A stretch of DNA of 64,000 bases from CAWHHZ01 sp963829355 (lineage in GTDB: Bacteria > Acidobacteriota > Thermoanaerobaculia > Gp7-AA8 > JAHWKK01). The position numbers were made by a program, and so were the translations under genes. The stretch is taken from the NCBI GenBank assembly GCA_963829355.1, contig CAWHHZ010000001.1, positions 124,001 through 188,000 on the forward strand, given 5' to 3'. The notes under the pieces are model-generated. The model worked only from the letters and a program-made list of their open reading frames with translations. It did not search any database and was not told where the DNA came from. Every line of letters starts with the position of its first letter. Position 1 is the stretch's first letter. Below are positions 20,453 to 28,636 of this stretch, in pieces.

Positions 20453-20913
20453 GCTGGAGGGAGACGCTCTGGGTCCGTACCTGGTCGCTGCTGAAAATCC
20501 CGGTGCTCTGGTTCGTGCGACCGAGCGTCCTCGAGCTCACCGGTGAACAGGTCGTCGTAAAGATCCCGTTCCGGCGACGCACGAAGAATCACCTCGGATC
20601 GATGTACTTCGGCGTTCTCTGCATCGGCGCCGACACCGCAGGCGGCTTGATCGCAATGAAGCGCATCCAGGAGACCGGAAACAAGGTCTCCCTGATCTTC
20701 AAGGATTTCTCGGCAGAGTTTCTCAAGCGCGCCGAGGGACCTGTACACTTCGTCTGCACGGAGGGAGCTGCGGTCGCTGATCTCGTAGATCAGGCGATGG
20801 CGAGCGGTGAGCGCGTCAGTATGCCCGTGCACGTCACGGCAACCGTTCCTTCGATCGATGATGAACCGGTAGCGCAATTCGTTCTGACGTTGTCCCTGAA
20901 ACGACGCGGCTGA
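20449..20913 (+). CDS. DUF4442 (hotdog-fold, thioesterase-like) protein
   Basis: From GTG at 20449, which overlaps the PilZ stop as GTGA, the product is 154 residues. It has the family pattern VVVKIPFRRRTKNHLGSMYF followed by ADTAGGLIAM, near the usual position of the hotdog active site, and ends with strand segments VPVHVTATV-like (seen MPVHVTATV). DUF4442 proteins are related to acyl-CoA thioesterases but the substrate is unknown. The last gene of the symporter-PilZ operon. The frame is open further upstream inside the PilZ gene, but that part has no similarity to the family. Confidence 0.82.
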   Translation: MSWRETLWVRTWSLLKIPVLWFVRPSVLELTGEQVVVKIPFRRRTKNHLGSMYFGVLCIGADTAGGLIAMKRIQETGNKVSLIFKDFSAEFLKRAEGPVHFVCTEGAAVADLVDQAMASGERVSMPVHVTATVPSIDDEPVAQFVLTLSLKRRG

Positions 20914-20936
20914 TTCCGGTCTCTCCTGAACGCCTG

Positions 20937-21036
20937 ACATCCTGAGCGCCGGCGAAGGATCGCGTGAATCAGATTCGGCGCAGGTTGATCGAGATCTTTC
21001 GACCGTCCTCCGCTTCGCTCCGGCGGCCCAGATGAC
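20937..21036. repeat. Dispersed inverted-repeat element, copy B
   Basis: It begins acatcctgagcg, has gaaggatcgcg 16 bases in, and ends with ctccgcttcgctc and agatgac, in the same order as copy A at 11317. The inner words cgccggcgaaggat and tcctccgcttcgctccggcg pair imperfectly. It occupies most of the 254-bp gap before the ppc end; the rest of the gap shows nothing. Confidence 0.7.
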
Positions 21037-21167
21037 AGCGGGCGGGGTACTCTCGCTGGAAAGCTGGAAAGCGCGTTCAGTGGATCGCATCTCACCACTG
21101 TCATCGCCTCTCGTTCGATTCGCCAGAACACTACATTGCCGCTCGTGCCAGCTCCAGACTCCCGCCG

Positions 21168-23805
21168 CTAGCCCGTGTTCCGCATCCCAGCGGCGATTCC
21201 GTTGACCGTCACGAAGAATGCTTCGGCGAGCTCGTCGTCTTCCGGAGTTTCTCGAAGCCGTCGCAGGATCTCGATCTGAACGAGGTTGATCGGGTCGACG
21301 TACGGGTTTCGTACCTCGATTGAGCGACGCAACATCTCGTTCTCCTGCAACAGGATCTCGCGCCCCGTCAGATCGAGCAGAAACTCGACCGTTTCGTCGC
21401 GCCGTGTCCGCAGATTGCGGCCGATCGCGTAGAGCTCTTCAGGAACGAGACGTCGTTCGTACTCCTCTGCGATACGAGGTTCAGACTTCGCGAGCACCAT
21501 CTCCACGAGATCGATACTCGAGCGGAAAAACGGCCACTCGGCGTACATTGTCTGCAGGTCTTTCTTTCTGCCCTCCTGCATGAAGCTGCTCAACGCTTCG
21601 CCCGTGCCCAGCCACGCTGGCAACATCAGTCGCGTCTGGGTCCAGGCGAAGACCCAGGGGATTGCTCGCAGCGTCTCCACACCGCCCCCCTTTTTTCGGC
21701 GTGCCGGACGACTGCCTATGTTCAGGTCCCCCAGCTCCGGCTCCGGAGTGCAGGTTCGAAAGTACTGAACGAACTCCGGGGTCTCGTAGACGAGCTTTCG
21801 GTACGCCTCGCGTGAGATCCCGGCAAGCTCATCCATCGAGCTCCGCCATTCCTTCGGCGGAGATGCAGCGGGATCGAGGGTCGCCTCGGTACATGCCGAC
21901 ACATACACCTCGAGCGTCCGTATCGCAATCTCCTCGAGACCGAACTTCGCCTGGATCATCTCCCCCTGCTCAGTGACTCGGATGCTTCCATCGATCGATC
22001 CGGGCGGCTGGCTCTGGATCGCGGCGTACGTGGGTCCCCCGCCTCGTCCGACCGTGCCGCCGCGGCCATGGAAGAGGGTCAGCTTCACACCGTGCTTCCT
22101 GCAGATCTCGACGAGATCCTCCTGCGCGCGGTACAAGCCCCAGTTCGCCGCGAGACGACCACCATCCTTCGCCGAGTCGGAGTACCCGAGCATAACCTCG
22201 AGTTGCCCGTCGATTCGCGCGCGATACCAGCTCGATTCGAGCAGCCGGCCGATGATCTCGGCTGCCCGGTCGAGATCATCGACTGTTTCGAGCAATGGAA
22301 CGACGCGGAGACGGTTCTTCACGCCTGCCTCCTTCATCAGCAGCTCCACGGCGAGCACATCGGAGGGTCGATTTGCCATGGAGATCACATAGGCGCCGAG
22401 GGACTCGGAAGGAATCGCGGCAATGACCTCGAAGGTGCCGAGCGTGTCGCGGATCATCTCGGGAGCATCCGTGAAGCGAGGGATGAGAGGCCTTGGACTC
22501 TGAAGCTCGTTTTCGAGGAACTCGATTCGCTTCTCCTCATCCCAACCGGCGTAGGAACCGAGTCCCACAGCCCGCGTGATGTGGTCGAGCGTATCGGTAT
22601 GAACGGAGCTCTCCTGCCGTATGTCGAGCCGGACCAGAGTGACACCGAACGTCGCGAGACGTCGAAGGAGATCTTCGAGACGACCGCTGGCAATCATTTC
22701 GTTGCCGGTATCGACGCAAAGACCGTCTGCAGAGCTGCAGCGGTCCGAGCAGATCATCGGGCGTCAGATGTGCGCTCTCAGAAAGCTGTTGTGTATCAGA
22801 TTCGAGATCGATCGCGATCGCCTGGAGAGCAAGCTTCAGCCGGCTCTCCAGTCGTTTGAGCAGGGCGCGATACGGCTCACGTTCTTCGATGCCGACCGCC
22901 TCACGCAACTCATCGCTGCATGAGCTCAGCGAAAGCTCCTCCCGCAGGTCGTGCAGCTCTCGCAGATATAGATCGCAGGCGATCCATCGAGCGCGAAGAC
23001 AGGTACGCCAGGTGACGTCCGGCGTGACATTCGGATTACCGTCACGGTCACCACCCATCCATGATCCGAATCTGATTGGCGCGGCGTCGAGTGGGAGCGG
23101 CCGGCCGGCCGTTTCAAGCAGAGCTCTGTCGAGGGTGCGAAGGAATCGAGGGACAGCGTTCCACAAACTTTGTTCGAAGACGAGCAATCCGCCCTGCGCC
23201 TCATACATCGGAGAGGGGCGCTCGCGTCTGACTTCCTCGGTTTCCCACTGCGCCTGGACCGCACGCCTCAGATCATCCTCCAGCATCTCCCGCTCCGGAA
23301 TGGTGAGATCAGGGCGATCGCGTCTGGAGAGGAGCTCCTCGAGAAGACGATTTCTCTGAAGGAAGGTCCGTCGAAGAATTTCTGTCGGGTGCGCCGTGAG
23401 AACGAGCTCGATCCTCAGATCGGAAACCACCTGATGCAATCGATCGGGCTCGATCCCCTTCTCGAGCAACGCGGAAAAGCTCGAGGAGAACGAGCCACGC
23501 TGAGCTCCCGCATCCGCGGCGCGCTGATAGTCGCGACGACGGCGGATTCGATGATGCTGCTCCGCGATATTTGCGAGATTCAGGAAGTGCGCGAAGCTTC
23601 TTGCAATTGTTTCCGCGCGATCGATTGAAGACTCGCGAAGCAGTTGCGCAAGTGAATCGAACCCTTCTCCCGACTTCGAGAGACGGCGGACGCTTTCGAC
23701 GGCCTCGTACAAGTCGTCACTCTCGATCTGCCGCAGAACATTGCCGAGGTATTCGCCGAGGGTACGGACATCGTCTCTGAGTGGGGCGAGTGGATCTGAG
23801 CTCAT
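21168..23805 (-). CDS. ppc: Phosphoenolpyruvate carboxylase, frameshifted
   Basis: It adds bicarbonate to PEP to form oxaloacetate, refilling the TCA cycle. The first frame (start 23803-23805) has LVLTAHPTEILRRT with the catalytic His near residue 140, and IRFGSWMGGDRDGNPNVTPD. The second has LGYSDSAKDGGRLAANWGLY, FHGRGGTVGRGGGPTYAAIQ, RAIPWVFAWTQTRLMLPAWL and the required C-terminal TVNGIAAGMRNTG. Frames switch at 22720-22750 within the stretch LLGPLQLC / LCVDTGNEMIASG, so one indel splits an otherwise complete enzyme of about 878 residues. No allosteric residue analysis is possible by eye. Confidence 0.95.
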
Positions 23806-23861
23806 GTACTCAGGCTAATTCAAGAACGGCTCCCGCGGCGAATCGGAGCTCTCCTTAAACG

Positions 23862-23902
23862 AAAAGTGGGAACGCCTGACCTTCCGGCCGGGACGTTCCC
23901 AC
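23862..23902 (-). terminator. Terminator of the H1-like gene
   Basis: The 9-bp repeat gtgggaacg (23866-23874) / cgttcccac (23894-23902) can form a stem, and TTTT follows on the minus strand. It lies 22 bases past the H1-like stop. The loop is long at 19 bases and contains a smaller ccgg pairing. Confidence 0.65.
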
Positions 23903-23924
23903 AAACGAAAACCTTGTTCGAAAT

Positions 23925-24368
23925 TCAGGAAGCGGATGTCTCTGCCGAAGCGGGCGCAACTGCGGGCTTCTTGCTCGCCTTGCGGGCAGATTTCTTCGCT
24001 GCCGGCTTCTTGGCTGCTTTCTTCGCGGCAGGCTTCTTCGCAGCAGGCTTCTTCGCTGCAGACTTCTTCGCCGCAGGTTTCTTCGCTGCAGACTTCTTCG
24101 CCGACTTCTTGGCTGCGGGCTTCTTGGCGGCCTTCTTTGCGGACTTCTTCGCGGCCGGCTTCTTCGCCGCCTTCTTCTTTGCTGCTGGCTTCTTCGCCGC
24201 CTTCTTCGCAGCAGGCTTCTTGGCCGCAGGCTTCTTGGCAGCCTTCTTGGCCGACTTCTTCGCAGCAGGCTTCTTCGCTGCCTTCTTCGCCGCCGGCTTT
24301 TTCGCTGCTGGCTTCTTCGCCGCCTTCTTTGCTGCTGGCTTCTTCGCTGCCTTCTTCTTTGTAGCCAT
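23925..24368 (-). CDS. Histone H1-like Lys/Ala/Pro-rich DNA-binding protein
   Basis: About 147 residues, of which positions 3 to about 130 are repeats of the AAKKPAAKK type, like the C-terminal tail of eukaryotic H1 and bacterial HctB/AlgP proteins. These bind and compact DNA or RNA through charge. The final 20 residues (VAPASAETSAS at the end) are neutral. The start MATKKK at 24366-24368 has GGAG five bases upstream; a preceding ATG is too close. It is monocistronic by its terminator and by an AT-rich upstream region. Repeat number can change by slippage, so length may vary among relatives. Confidence 0.88.
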   Translation of the reverse strand: MATKKKAAKKPAAKKAAKKPAAKKPAAKKAAKKPAAKKSAKKAAKKPAAKKPAAKKAAKKPAAKKKAAKKPAAKKSAKKAAKKPAAKKSAKKSAAKKPAAKKSAAKKPAAKKPAAKKAAKKPAAKKSARKASKKPAVAPASAETSAS

Positions 24369-24500
24369 CATGTCTCCTTTCGTCACACCGTTGTGGCCTG
24401 TTAATACATCTACTGAATTTTAACTGAATGCGCAATGAAAGTTATACCACAAATTTTTACGACTATGACTTCGAAACTCTTCTGATATTCAGACGATTTT

Positions 24501-26105
24501 TTAATTCGCGCGCTTCCATTCGATTGTTTCACCTTCACGAGGAAGCGGAAGAGGTGGAGACAACGTCCAGTTGCCCGAAGTCTCGCGCCGCTCAATCCTG
24601 AACCACTGCTGCTCGCGAGGACGTGGAACGATGCGTGCGCCTTCCCTCGAAATGACGAAGCCCTGATAGTCGGGATAAGAGTAAAAGCGCCACGTACACT
24701 CGCATTGAGGGCCGAAGCTCCATTCGAGGGCGTGGGCGTTTCGAGTGATCTCGACCGCGATCGGTGCATCTGTCAGATACCCTGTCGAGAGCGGCGCAAT
24801 ATCTTCCAGATACGAGATGTGCGGCATTCCGTCGTCGCCGTAGTGAACGTAATCTGGTGACTCAGACATCAGCAGAGCTCCGATCTCAGAGTAGAAGACT
24901 TCCGGTGATGTTTCATTGCGCCAGATCGAGTCGAGCTCAGCAAGACCGTCGAGATACCAGGCAGGAGATCCCGCCAGCAACGGCATGTCCTCGCTCGACG
25001 CGTCCCAGACGTATCGCCCCTCGGCCTGCATGCGCCGCGTCGAATCTTTCTCGTGAATCATTGCAAACATCGAGGAGAGCAAAGTGACCGGCACCATGAT
25101 TACGAACCCGAGCGCACGCCAGCGCCCCGCCGAACGGCGTCCAAGTCCGGCCGTGGCCGCGACGACCGCCACCACGCCGGGGAAGAGGAGATGACGACCC
25201 TCGAGCGCGTCGCCGATACCGACAAGGGGCGCGAATACGGCCCCGGTGATCATCAGGACACGTAGTACATCGGAACGTGACCGAAGCCACGTCATCCCGC
25301 AGATTGCGATCGTGGTGATCAGCCAGAATGCGACGAGAGGCTGGCTGCGTATCCAGGCGTATGTCACGTCCAACAGGTGCAGCGCTACGTTTCCGTTCCC
25401 GTAGCCACCCGTGCTTCCGAGTATCCAGCTTCGCCACCAGAGATATGCGAGGAGCACCACGGCGAACGGGATCAGTCGCCGGACCACCTGCTTCCAGGTC
25501 GCGCGTTTCGAGCTGATCGCCATCAGTATCAGAGGCAGGAGCAGGAACACTTCTTTGGAGAGCAGGGCAATGAGGTAGGCCGCGACACTTGCGGCAATCA
25601 GCGCGGGCCTGTGTCGCTTGTTCTTTTCGGCAACAAACCAGAGTATCGCCGCTACGACGGCAGCTCCCAGGCCTTCAATGTAGTGGCGCGTCATGAGAAG
25701 ACCCGCTGCATGAACCACGGGAGGCGTTGCGAGGAAAAGTATGGCGACGCTCAGACTCAGCCGAGGGGTCAGTCCCAGAACGAGCATCAGCCAGCGCAAG
25801 GCAATCGCTACGAACGCAAGCGACAGAATCTGATGGATGTAGAACCAGAGCGGCTCCGGCCCGAACAGAGCGAGATCCAGATCGAACGACCAGGTCACCA
25901 GAGGAGTGAAGTTCGATGTCGACAACTCCTGCCATGCGGCCGTCTCCGTCACGATCTCGAGCGGCTCGTACCGCACGGCCTGCAGCAGAACCTGCGGGTC
26001 GTCAGCGAGCCAGAACCTGTCCAGAACCGATCCGTGGATGAGAAAGGCGGCAACCACGATGAGCAGCAGGTTCGAGTACGTCGATGTCCTCGCGTCGAGT
26101 TTCAT
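24501..26105 (-). CDS. Polytopic membrane protein, GT-C glycosyltransferase-like
   Basis: A 534-residue protein with about eleven hydrophobic segments over residues 8-390 and a C-terminal extracytoplasmic domain of about 140 residues. The first loop after TM1 holds FWLADDPQVLL, where an Asp-Asp pair sits at the place of the acidic motif used by GT-C (PMT/ArnT-like) enzymes; later LLMTRHYIEGLGAA and DALEGRHLLFPG. This supports, but does not prove, sugar transfer from a polyprenyl donor. The start at 26103-26105 avoids overlap with the divergent glycosyltransferase gene. Confidence 0.68.
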   Translation of the reverse strand: MKLDARTSTYSNLLLIVVAAFLIHGSVLDRFWLADDPQVLLQAVRYEPLEIVTETAAWQELSTSNFTPLVTWSFDLDLALFGPEPLWFYIHQILSLAFVAIALRWLMLVLGLTPRLSLSVAILFLATPPVVHAAGLLMTRHYIEGLGAAVVAAILWFVAEKNKRHRPALIAASVAAYLIALLSKEVFLLLPLILMAISSKRATWKQVVRRLIPFAVVLLAYLWWRSWILGSTGGYGNGNVALHLLDVTYAWIRSQPLVAFWLITTIAICGMTWLRSRSDVLRVLMITGAVFAPLVGIGDALEGRHLLFPGVVAVVAATAGLGRRSAGRWRALGFVIMVPVTLLSSMFAMIHEKDSTRRMQAEGRYVWDASSEDMPLLAGSPAWYLDGLAELDSIWRNETSPEVFYSEIGALLMSESPDYVHYGDDGMPHISYLEDIAPLSTGYLTDAPIAVEITRNAHALEWSFGPQCECTWRFYSYPDYQGFVISREGARIVPRPREQQWFRIERRETSGNWTLSPPLPLPREGETIEWKRAN

Positions 26106-26141
26106 GGGAGTGGACGAATGGCATTGTATAGTCACCACCTG

Positions 26142-27153
26142 ATGAAGTTGCACGTCGCTTACATGATGGAAGACACCGATCTCTCGGGCGGTGTGAGGAT
26201 TCAACTCGCGCAGGCGGACGAACTGATACGGCGCGGGCATCAGGTCACGATCATCACGAAAGGCGAGCCGCTACACTGGCGGACATCCGCAGCAGAGTGG
26301 CTCTACGTGAATGATCTCGCGGCGGTTGACCCTGAGCCATACGACGTCATCATCGCCACCTTCTGGACAACAGTGAGTCCCGCATTCGCCATCGCACCAC
26401 GCAAGACGGTTCACCTCTGCCAGGGATACGAGGGTACGTTCACCGCCTATCAGAGTCTCGCGCGCGACATCGAGAATGTGTACCGGATTTCGATCCCGAA
26501 AATCGTGGTCACGCCGAGCCTCGTCAAAGTCTGTCGTCAGTTCTGTGACGACGTCACGTGGATCGGTCAGATCATTGACGAAGGTTTCTTCCAGCGCTCG
26601 CAGCCACGTCATGCGCCGCCGCGTGTTCTTCATCGTCGGCGCATCGCAGATCGACTTCAAGGGGATCGACGTGGGGTACGGAGCTGCTCTCCATGCCCGC
26701 TACTACGGCGCCTCGTTCGATCTGATTCGGGTTTCGCCGTGGCGCCCCGCCGGTGACGAGCCGGTCGAGGAACACGTCAGCGAATTCCATGTAGGTCTCG
26801 ACACCAGTTCCATGCAGAAGCTCTTCCGCTCCTGCGACATCTTTCTCGGGCCCTCACGCTCCGACGAGGGTTTCGGTCTTCCCGCGGCCGAGGCGATGGC
26901 GTCCGGACTCCCCACGGTCCTCACGCGCATACCGTCGTTCCTCACCTTCGACAGCAGACACGACTACGCCCTTTTCGTCGATGAGGACGATGCGGAGGGA
27001 ATGGGGGATCAACTACTCACTCTGCTCGGCGACGAGGAGCTCTCTCGACTGTTGAGCCGCCGTGGCCGCGAGGTGGCCGAACAGTTCAGAGCCGCAAATA
27101 CCGGAGACCGGCTCGAGCGATTCCTGCTGGAGTTTGTCGAAACGAGACAGTAG
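26142..27153 (+). CDS. GT4-like glycosyltransferase, frameshifted
   Basis: The first frame begins MKLHVAYMMEDTDLSGGVRI, the nucleotide-sugar enzyme N-domain with a Gly-rich loop, and continues through HLCQGYEGTFTAY and VVTPSLVKVC to about 26600. The second frame picks up with RRVFFIVGASQIDFKGIDVG and holds LFRSCDIFLGPSRSDEGFGL and PAAEAMASGLPTVLT, the E-x7-E signature of GT-B retaining enzymes. One indel at 26590-26625 restores about 337 residues. An ATG at 26118 in frame is an alternative start. It is divergent from a GT-C-like protein, so both may act in surface glycan assembly; acceptor unknown. Confidence 0.85.
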
Positions 27154-27177
27154 AAGCGGTTCCGGAGGACGAGCCCT

Positions 27178-27212
27178 GACTGACGACTGAAGACTGAAGA
27201 CTGCCGACTGAT
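27178..27212. repeat. Heptamer tandem array (GACTGAA)
   Basis: The word gactg starts at 27178, 27185, 27192, 27199 and 27206, an exact 7-bp period with variable last two bases. It fills the short gap just upstream of the symporter start at 27230. Confidence 0.85.
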
Positions 27213-27229
27213 ATAGTTCCGCTCCGACT

Positions 27230-28585
27230 ATGAGAAAGATCGCTCTTCACTGGTGGATCATCATCGGCGTTCTGATTGGTGCTGCGGGCGGGACCGCGCT
27301 CTATCACGCCAACATCGATCAGGCACGCACCACAGTGCTCGGTGCAGACTACACGCGCGCCGAGGTAACGGCGAGTGCGCCGGCGATTGCGAATGAGCTT
27401 TCCTCACAGCTCGAGCAGTCGAGCCTCTATCAGGCGGTCGACGGGATTGCGTCGATCTTTCTCAAGCTTCTGAAGATGATCGTCATCCCGCTTGTCTTCT
27501 TCTCACTCGCTGCCGGAATCGCCGGGATGGGTGATATCAGCCGCCTCGGGCGTATCGGCGCGAAGACCTTCGGGATGTACGTGCTCACCAGTCTGATCGC
27601 CATCGTGACGGGACTGGTGATGGTGAATCTGATCAAGCCGGGCGTGAACGCGAATCTGACGATTCCCTTCGAGGCAGAGCTCAAGCCGGTTCCCGAATCG
27701 TTCTGGCAGGTGCTCCTCAACATGATCCCGGACAACGTCGTCGCATCGGCGGCCAACTTCGATCTCATTGGCGTCATCATCTTCACGCTGCTGTTCGGGA
27801 TCTTCCTGCTGATGGTCGAGGAGACAAAGCGGGCTCCGATGATGGGGCTGATCGACTCAGGCGCGGAGGTCATGCTCCGCATGACGCACTTCATCATCTC
27901 GCTTGCTCCCGTCGGAATTGCCGCCCTCATCGCCCGCATGGTGGCGACGACCGGCCCCGACGTGTTCGTCAGCATGCTCCGCTACGTCGTGACGGTCGTC
28001 CTGACGCTGGGCATTCATCTGCTCATCACACTTCCTCTGCTCGTCTATCTGTTCACCAGACGCAACCCGTACAGATACCTTCGCACCATGAGCCCCGCGC
28101 TGCTCACCGGATTCTCAACCGCCTCGAGCAGCGGAACCCTCGGAGTCACGATGGAGCGCGCCGAACATGGGGCAGGTATCTCGAACAAGATTACGAGTTT
28201 CGTTCTCCCTCTCGGGGCGACCATCAACATGGACGGAACGGCGCTCTACGAGATTGTCTCCGTCATTTTCATCGCGCAACTCCACGCCGCGATCGATCCG
28301 AATTTCACGCTCACGTTCGGGGCTCAACTACTGATCGTCTTCCTGGGCCTGATGGTCAGCATCGGCGCCGCGGGGATCCCACACGCCGGACTCGTCATGA
28401 TGGTCATCATTCTCGAGGCCGTTGGCCTGCCCGTTGCCTACACGGCTCTGATCTGGACGGTTGATCGCCTGCTCGACATGTCCCGCACCGCGGTGAACAT
28501 TGCGAGCGATTCTTCCGTTGCGCTGATCGTCGCTCATACCGAGGGTGAGATCGACGAGACGATCTTTGCCGATCCTCGGAGCTGA
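27230..28585 (+). CDS. Dicarboxylate/amino acid:cation symporter (DAACS, GltP/GltT-like)
   Basis: A 451-residue secondary transporter that imports glutamate, aspartate or C4-dicarboxylates with Na+ or H+. It has the first membrane segment, a longer than usual first loop (about residues 25-70), then FLKLLKMIVIPLVFFSLAAG. The re-entrant hairpin HP1 is FSTASSSGTLGVTMERAEH, TM7 is LPLGATINMDGTALYEIVSV, and HP2 region is SIGAAGIPHAGLVMM. The complete length and intact motifs imply function. The heptamer array immediately upstream leaves little room for a promoter. Confidence 0.95.
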   Translation: MRKIALHWWIIIGVLIGAAGGTALYHANIDQARTTVLGADYTRAEVTASAPAIANELSSQLEQSSLYQAVDGIASIFLKLLKMIVIPLVFFSLAAGIAGMGDISRLGRIGAKTFGMYVLTSLIAIVTGLVMVNLIKPGVNANLTIPFEAELKPVPESFWQVLLNMIPDNVVASAANFDLIGVIIFTLLFGIFLLMVEETKRAPMMGLIDSGAEVMLRMTHFIISLAPVGIAALIARMVATTGPDVFVSMLRYVVTVVLTLGIHLLITLPLLVYLFTRRNPYRYLRTMSPALLTGFSTASSSGTLGVTMERAEHGAGISNKITSFVLPLGATINMDGTALYEIVSVIFIAQLHAAIDPNFTLTFGAQLLIVFLGLMVSIGAAGIPHAGLVMMVIILEAVGLPVAYTALIWTVDRLLDMSRTAVNIASDSSVALIVAHTEGEIDETIFADPRS

Positions 28586-28636
28586 ACCACGGCGCCCGTT
28601 CCGGGCATCGGGGCATCGAATCTTTTGGGAGGAACC

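Noticed and set aside
25377..26141. Long N-terminal extension of the glycosyltransferase frame
   Set aside because: It is antisense to the GT-C-like protein and unrelated to GT4 enzymes; the natural start is 26142 or 26118.
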